Shown here one piece after another: positions 61,661-64,000 of a stretch of DNA of 64,000 nt. Origin of the DNA: Populus alba (Eukaryota > Streptophyta > Magnoliopsida > Malpighiales > Salicaceae); contig NC_133299.1 in assembly GCF_005239225.2 (NCBI RefSeq), positions 14,309,154 to 14,373,153 of the forward strand. Direction: 5' to 3'. Both the position numbers and the translations under genes were made by a program. The notes under the pieces are model-generated. The model was given only the letters and a program-made list of their open reading frames with translations, searched no databases and had not been told where the DNA came from. Every line of letters begins with the position of its first letter. Position 1 is the first letter of the stretch.

Positions 61661-64000
61661 TTAAATGTGTAAAAGGTTATGGTTTTGTTAATGCATGGGT
61701 TTTGTTTTCTTCATGAGTAAAGAGTTTTATTTTTTATTATTTTTATATTCAATTATCATAGGAAACAAAAGGTTTTATTTTTAAATAAGTTATATTTTTT
61801 ATCCACAAATAAAAAAAATTAACACTCTAATTGGACGAGTTTAACAACCAAAATCTTCAAAGCCTCTTCCTTAAAAACCCGTTCATGATAGAAATAGGAA
61901 ATGTAATAATTAATAATGAGCAGATTCAATATTTAAAAGAATGGACAGCTCTCGTAATAATGGAGAGATTACTATGATTGAGATTATATCTCTTGTTTAC
62001 AATTTTTTTCTCTCCAAATAAGGCCTTCTTTAGTAGTGTCTCTTCTGCTTTTGGCCTTGCTTCTACAGGCGAGGTCTACATATATAGACTAAAATTATCA
62101 ATCATTTCAAGTTGCCGAAGAGTCTTATTTTTTCATTTTATATATATTATTGGGTTTAACATCTATTGTTATTAATTTTCATGCAAGATTGAGCTCAAAA
62201 GGTTCAGGTGATGCATTCAAATGAATATTTTTACTTATTTTCAATTTAGCTTCAGTTCTGATGGAAATTAAGTGATTAATGGGCAGAGGAGAAGAGTTCT
62301 TCGAAAGAAAGAAGTAATGCTGGTGCTGTGCTGGGAGAAACCATTCTCTCCAAAGAATGGTAATGAAAAGATCAGTGTACGAGAAATCTTCACGTCAACC
62401 ATGCTTTTGATAGAAATATTATTATTACTTTTGATAAATCTCATATTTAATTTTTTTTTCTTTCATTATATATCTATTTTTCTTCAAAATAGACTCAGAG
62501 AATAATTATTCCTACTGACTTCTTGAATATCATAAAATCTTACTCTCTTTTCCTAAAACTCTGACGTGAGAGCTAGCTGCTGGGTTTTAGGAGATTTAAA
62601 CCCTTGGCCATGTACTCCTGGTATTCTATACAGCAAATTTGTTCCAAGAAACATATTATCAATCTTTCTCACCAATTTAATTAACTTTGATTGAGGGCAT
62701 AATCATATTTGATCAATAACTTACATCGGAAACTATTTCCCTAGTATCAAAAAGAAGGAGAAAATCTAGCTACGTTTTTTTAACTTCCAAAAATGCCCTA
62801 TAAATCATTCATCTGCTTTTGGGCCAATGACAGATTATTAGTCCATTTCATGAGCCAAGATTGAGGCTTTTAGTCCATCATCAATCACAAGTTGTGATTA
62901 CCTCGAAAATCAAATAATTAATGAAAATCGAAAGTCTCATTAATCTTTTCAGGCCTAAAAAGCAAATAAATAAAAAATCTCAGAAAAACAACCTCGGGTC
63001 GAACACTGGCTTTCACATTTTAGAATACTCCCATTACCTATGATATAAAAGACCTAAAAAATTAATCTTAAAATAAGGATTTCGGCAAAAAAAAAAAAAA
63101 AAAAATCGTTGGTGTAAAATCAGAGCACTAAATTGTTGTTCTACCAGTTATTAAACATATGTATAGCATAATTATAGACTTAAAATTGCTTTATCATGTT
63201 TGAAGTTATCAAACAAATGTAAAAGGTTTCTTGGTTGGTTTTGAAATTGATTTTAGCTAGATAAGAGATTTGGTTCCCTTTATTGGACAATTTAACTATA
63301 ATTATCTTTTTAATTATATAGCTTTATTATTTTGTTGCTTCTAGTAATCTTACATGGCTCACAATGACATGAGAAAAAAATGATAAACAAATTTACCATC
63401 AATGAGAGTAAGGAAACTAGTTGTTGTCGACACACGCAACTAAAGTAGTCCAGCTAGCGATAATAAATAATTTTAAATAGTCATGTGTGAGTCTACTACA
63501 ACTAAATAAAAATTTGCTCCAAATAAATTACATGGATGACGTAATATATATATAAAAACTAGTGGGATAAGAGACTAGGCTTAAGAAATGATCTGGTTAT
63601 GTCAGACCAGAATAACAGCTCATAAGAGTCCTGATTTTTAATTCAACCATTATATTGCATTCAAATTTTTACAAAAGCTTACGGAGGTTATTTTCCTTAA
63701 AGTCGCATGGAATTGCTACGCCGACCATCAGATCTTTAAATTTTGAAAATCTAGCACCGAGTCTTTATTTTTGGCTATTTTTATTATTTTTCTTGTTATT
63801 TTTTTATTTCATGTTAATTTTTGGATTTTATATTTCTTTCCTTTGTAATTTCATATTTTAATTGTTTTCTAGTTGAGGTAGAGCTTTTTACTTATTTAAA
63901 TGTAAACCTCCTCAGATTTTATTATTGTTAATTTAGAAAAAATAAAATTCATATTTGTAGTCGCTCATTAAAATTCTTGGTTTTTTTTTTTTTTAATCTG
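61661..64000. other. AT-rich spacer without recognisable genes
   Basis: Short frames (for example 61978-62175, 62272-62505 and 63655-63861) show no family signature and I do not support them. I see no clear repeats except homopolymer runs. Confidence 0.45.

Noticed and set aside
62272..62505. Small plus-strand ORF
   Set aside because: There is no recognisable family, promoter or partner exon, and its C-terminal half is T-rich noise.

Overview
The window is plant nuclear DNA, very probably a woody eudicot; a poplar-like genome is a guess from the overall look, not a proof. It contains intronless receptor-like-protein genes of the Cf-9 class, Ty3/gypsy elements of the Athila and Tat/Ogre lineages, a Ty1/copia relic and a large CACTA transposon. 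AT-rich spacer and retroelements fill most of it. Apart from transposon genes, only one clearly intact host gene is visible: the receptor-like protein at 37947-40934.

Layout from left to right. Positions 1-36866 are one nest of retrotransposons. A Ty1/copia element (LTR 36511-36866, PBS, decayed gag) sits inside a partial receptor-like-protein gene (36867-37522). It is interrupted at 34804/34805 by a tandem gag-only (TR-GAG-like) Ty3/gypsy element (21267-34804, two gag modules, no pol). That element's far LTR is cut at 21267 by an Athila element on the minus strand (1061-21266), which has two LTRs, a tRNA-Asp PBS, a broken gag-protease, an intact RT-RNaseH-integrase frame, a small cysteine-rich third ORF and a captured host LOG-like (cytokinin-activating) sequence upstream of the PPT. 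The Athila is in turn split by a complete non-autonomous plus-strand LTR element (5169-13089, 5-bp duplication GTGAT). The left Athila LTR runs straight into the PBS and gag of a second Athila copy (1-1060), so the Athila is a tandem sharing an LTR.

Positions 36867-46960 hold the receptor-like-protein locus and spacer, including one exon resembling INO80 complex subunit C. A laccase exon fragment (46963-47253) abuts a nearly complete CACTA element (47254-56473, duplication GAA) with decayed tnpD and tnpA genes. Positions 56474-61660 look like a second copy of the sequence upstream of the receptor-like protein. That copy was split by a 2.9-kb solo LTR (57693-60593, duplication AGAAC) of the same family as the gag-only element. 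From 61661 to the end I recognise nothing.

The most unusual signals are: arrays of 21-nt hairpins with one constant loop and three different, internally complementary stems in the gag-only element; paired hairpins with compensatory changes in the Athila 3' region; a five-hairpin cluster in the non-autonomous LTR; a PBS-like decamer inside every LTR of the TR-GAG family; the captured LOG sequence; and the Athila third ORF, whose layout recalls viral cysteine-rich nucleic-acid-binding proteins.
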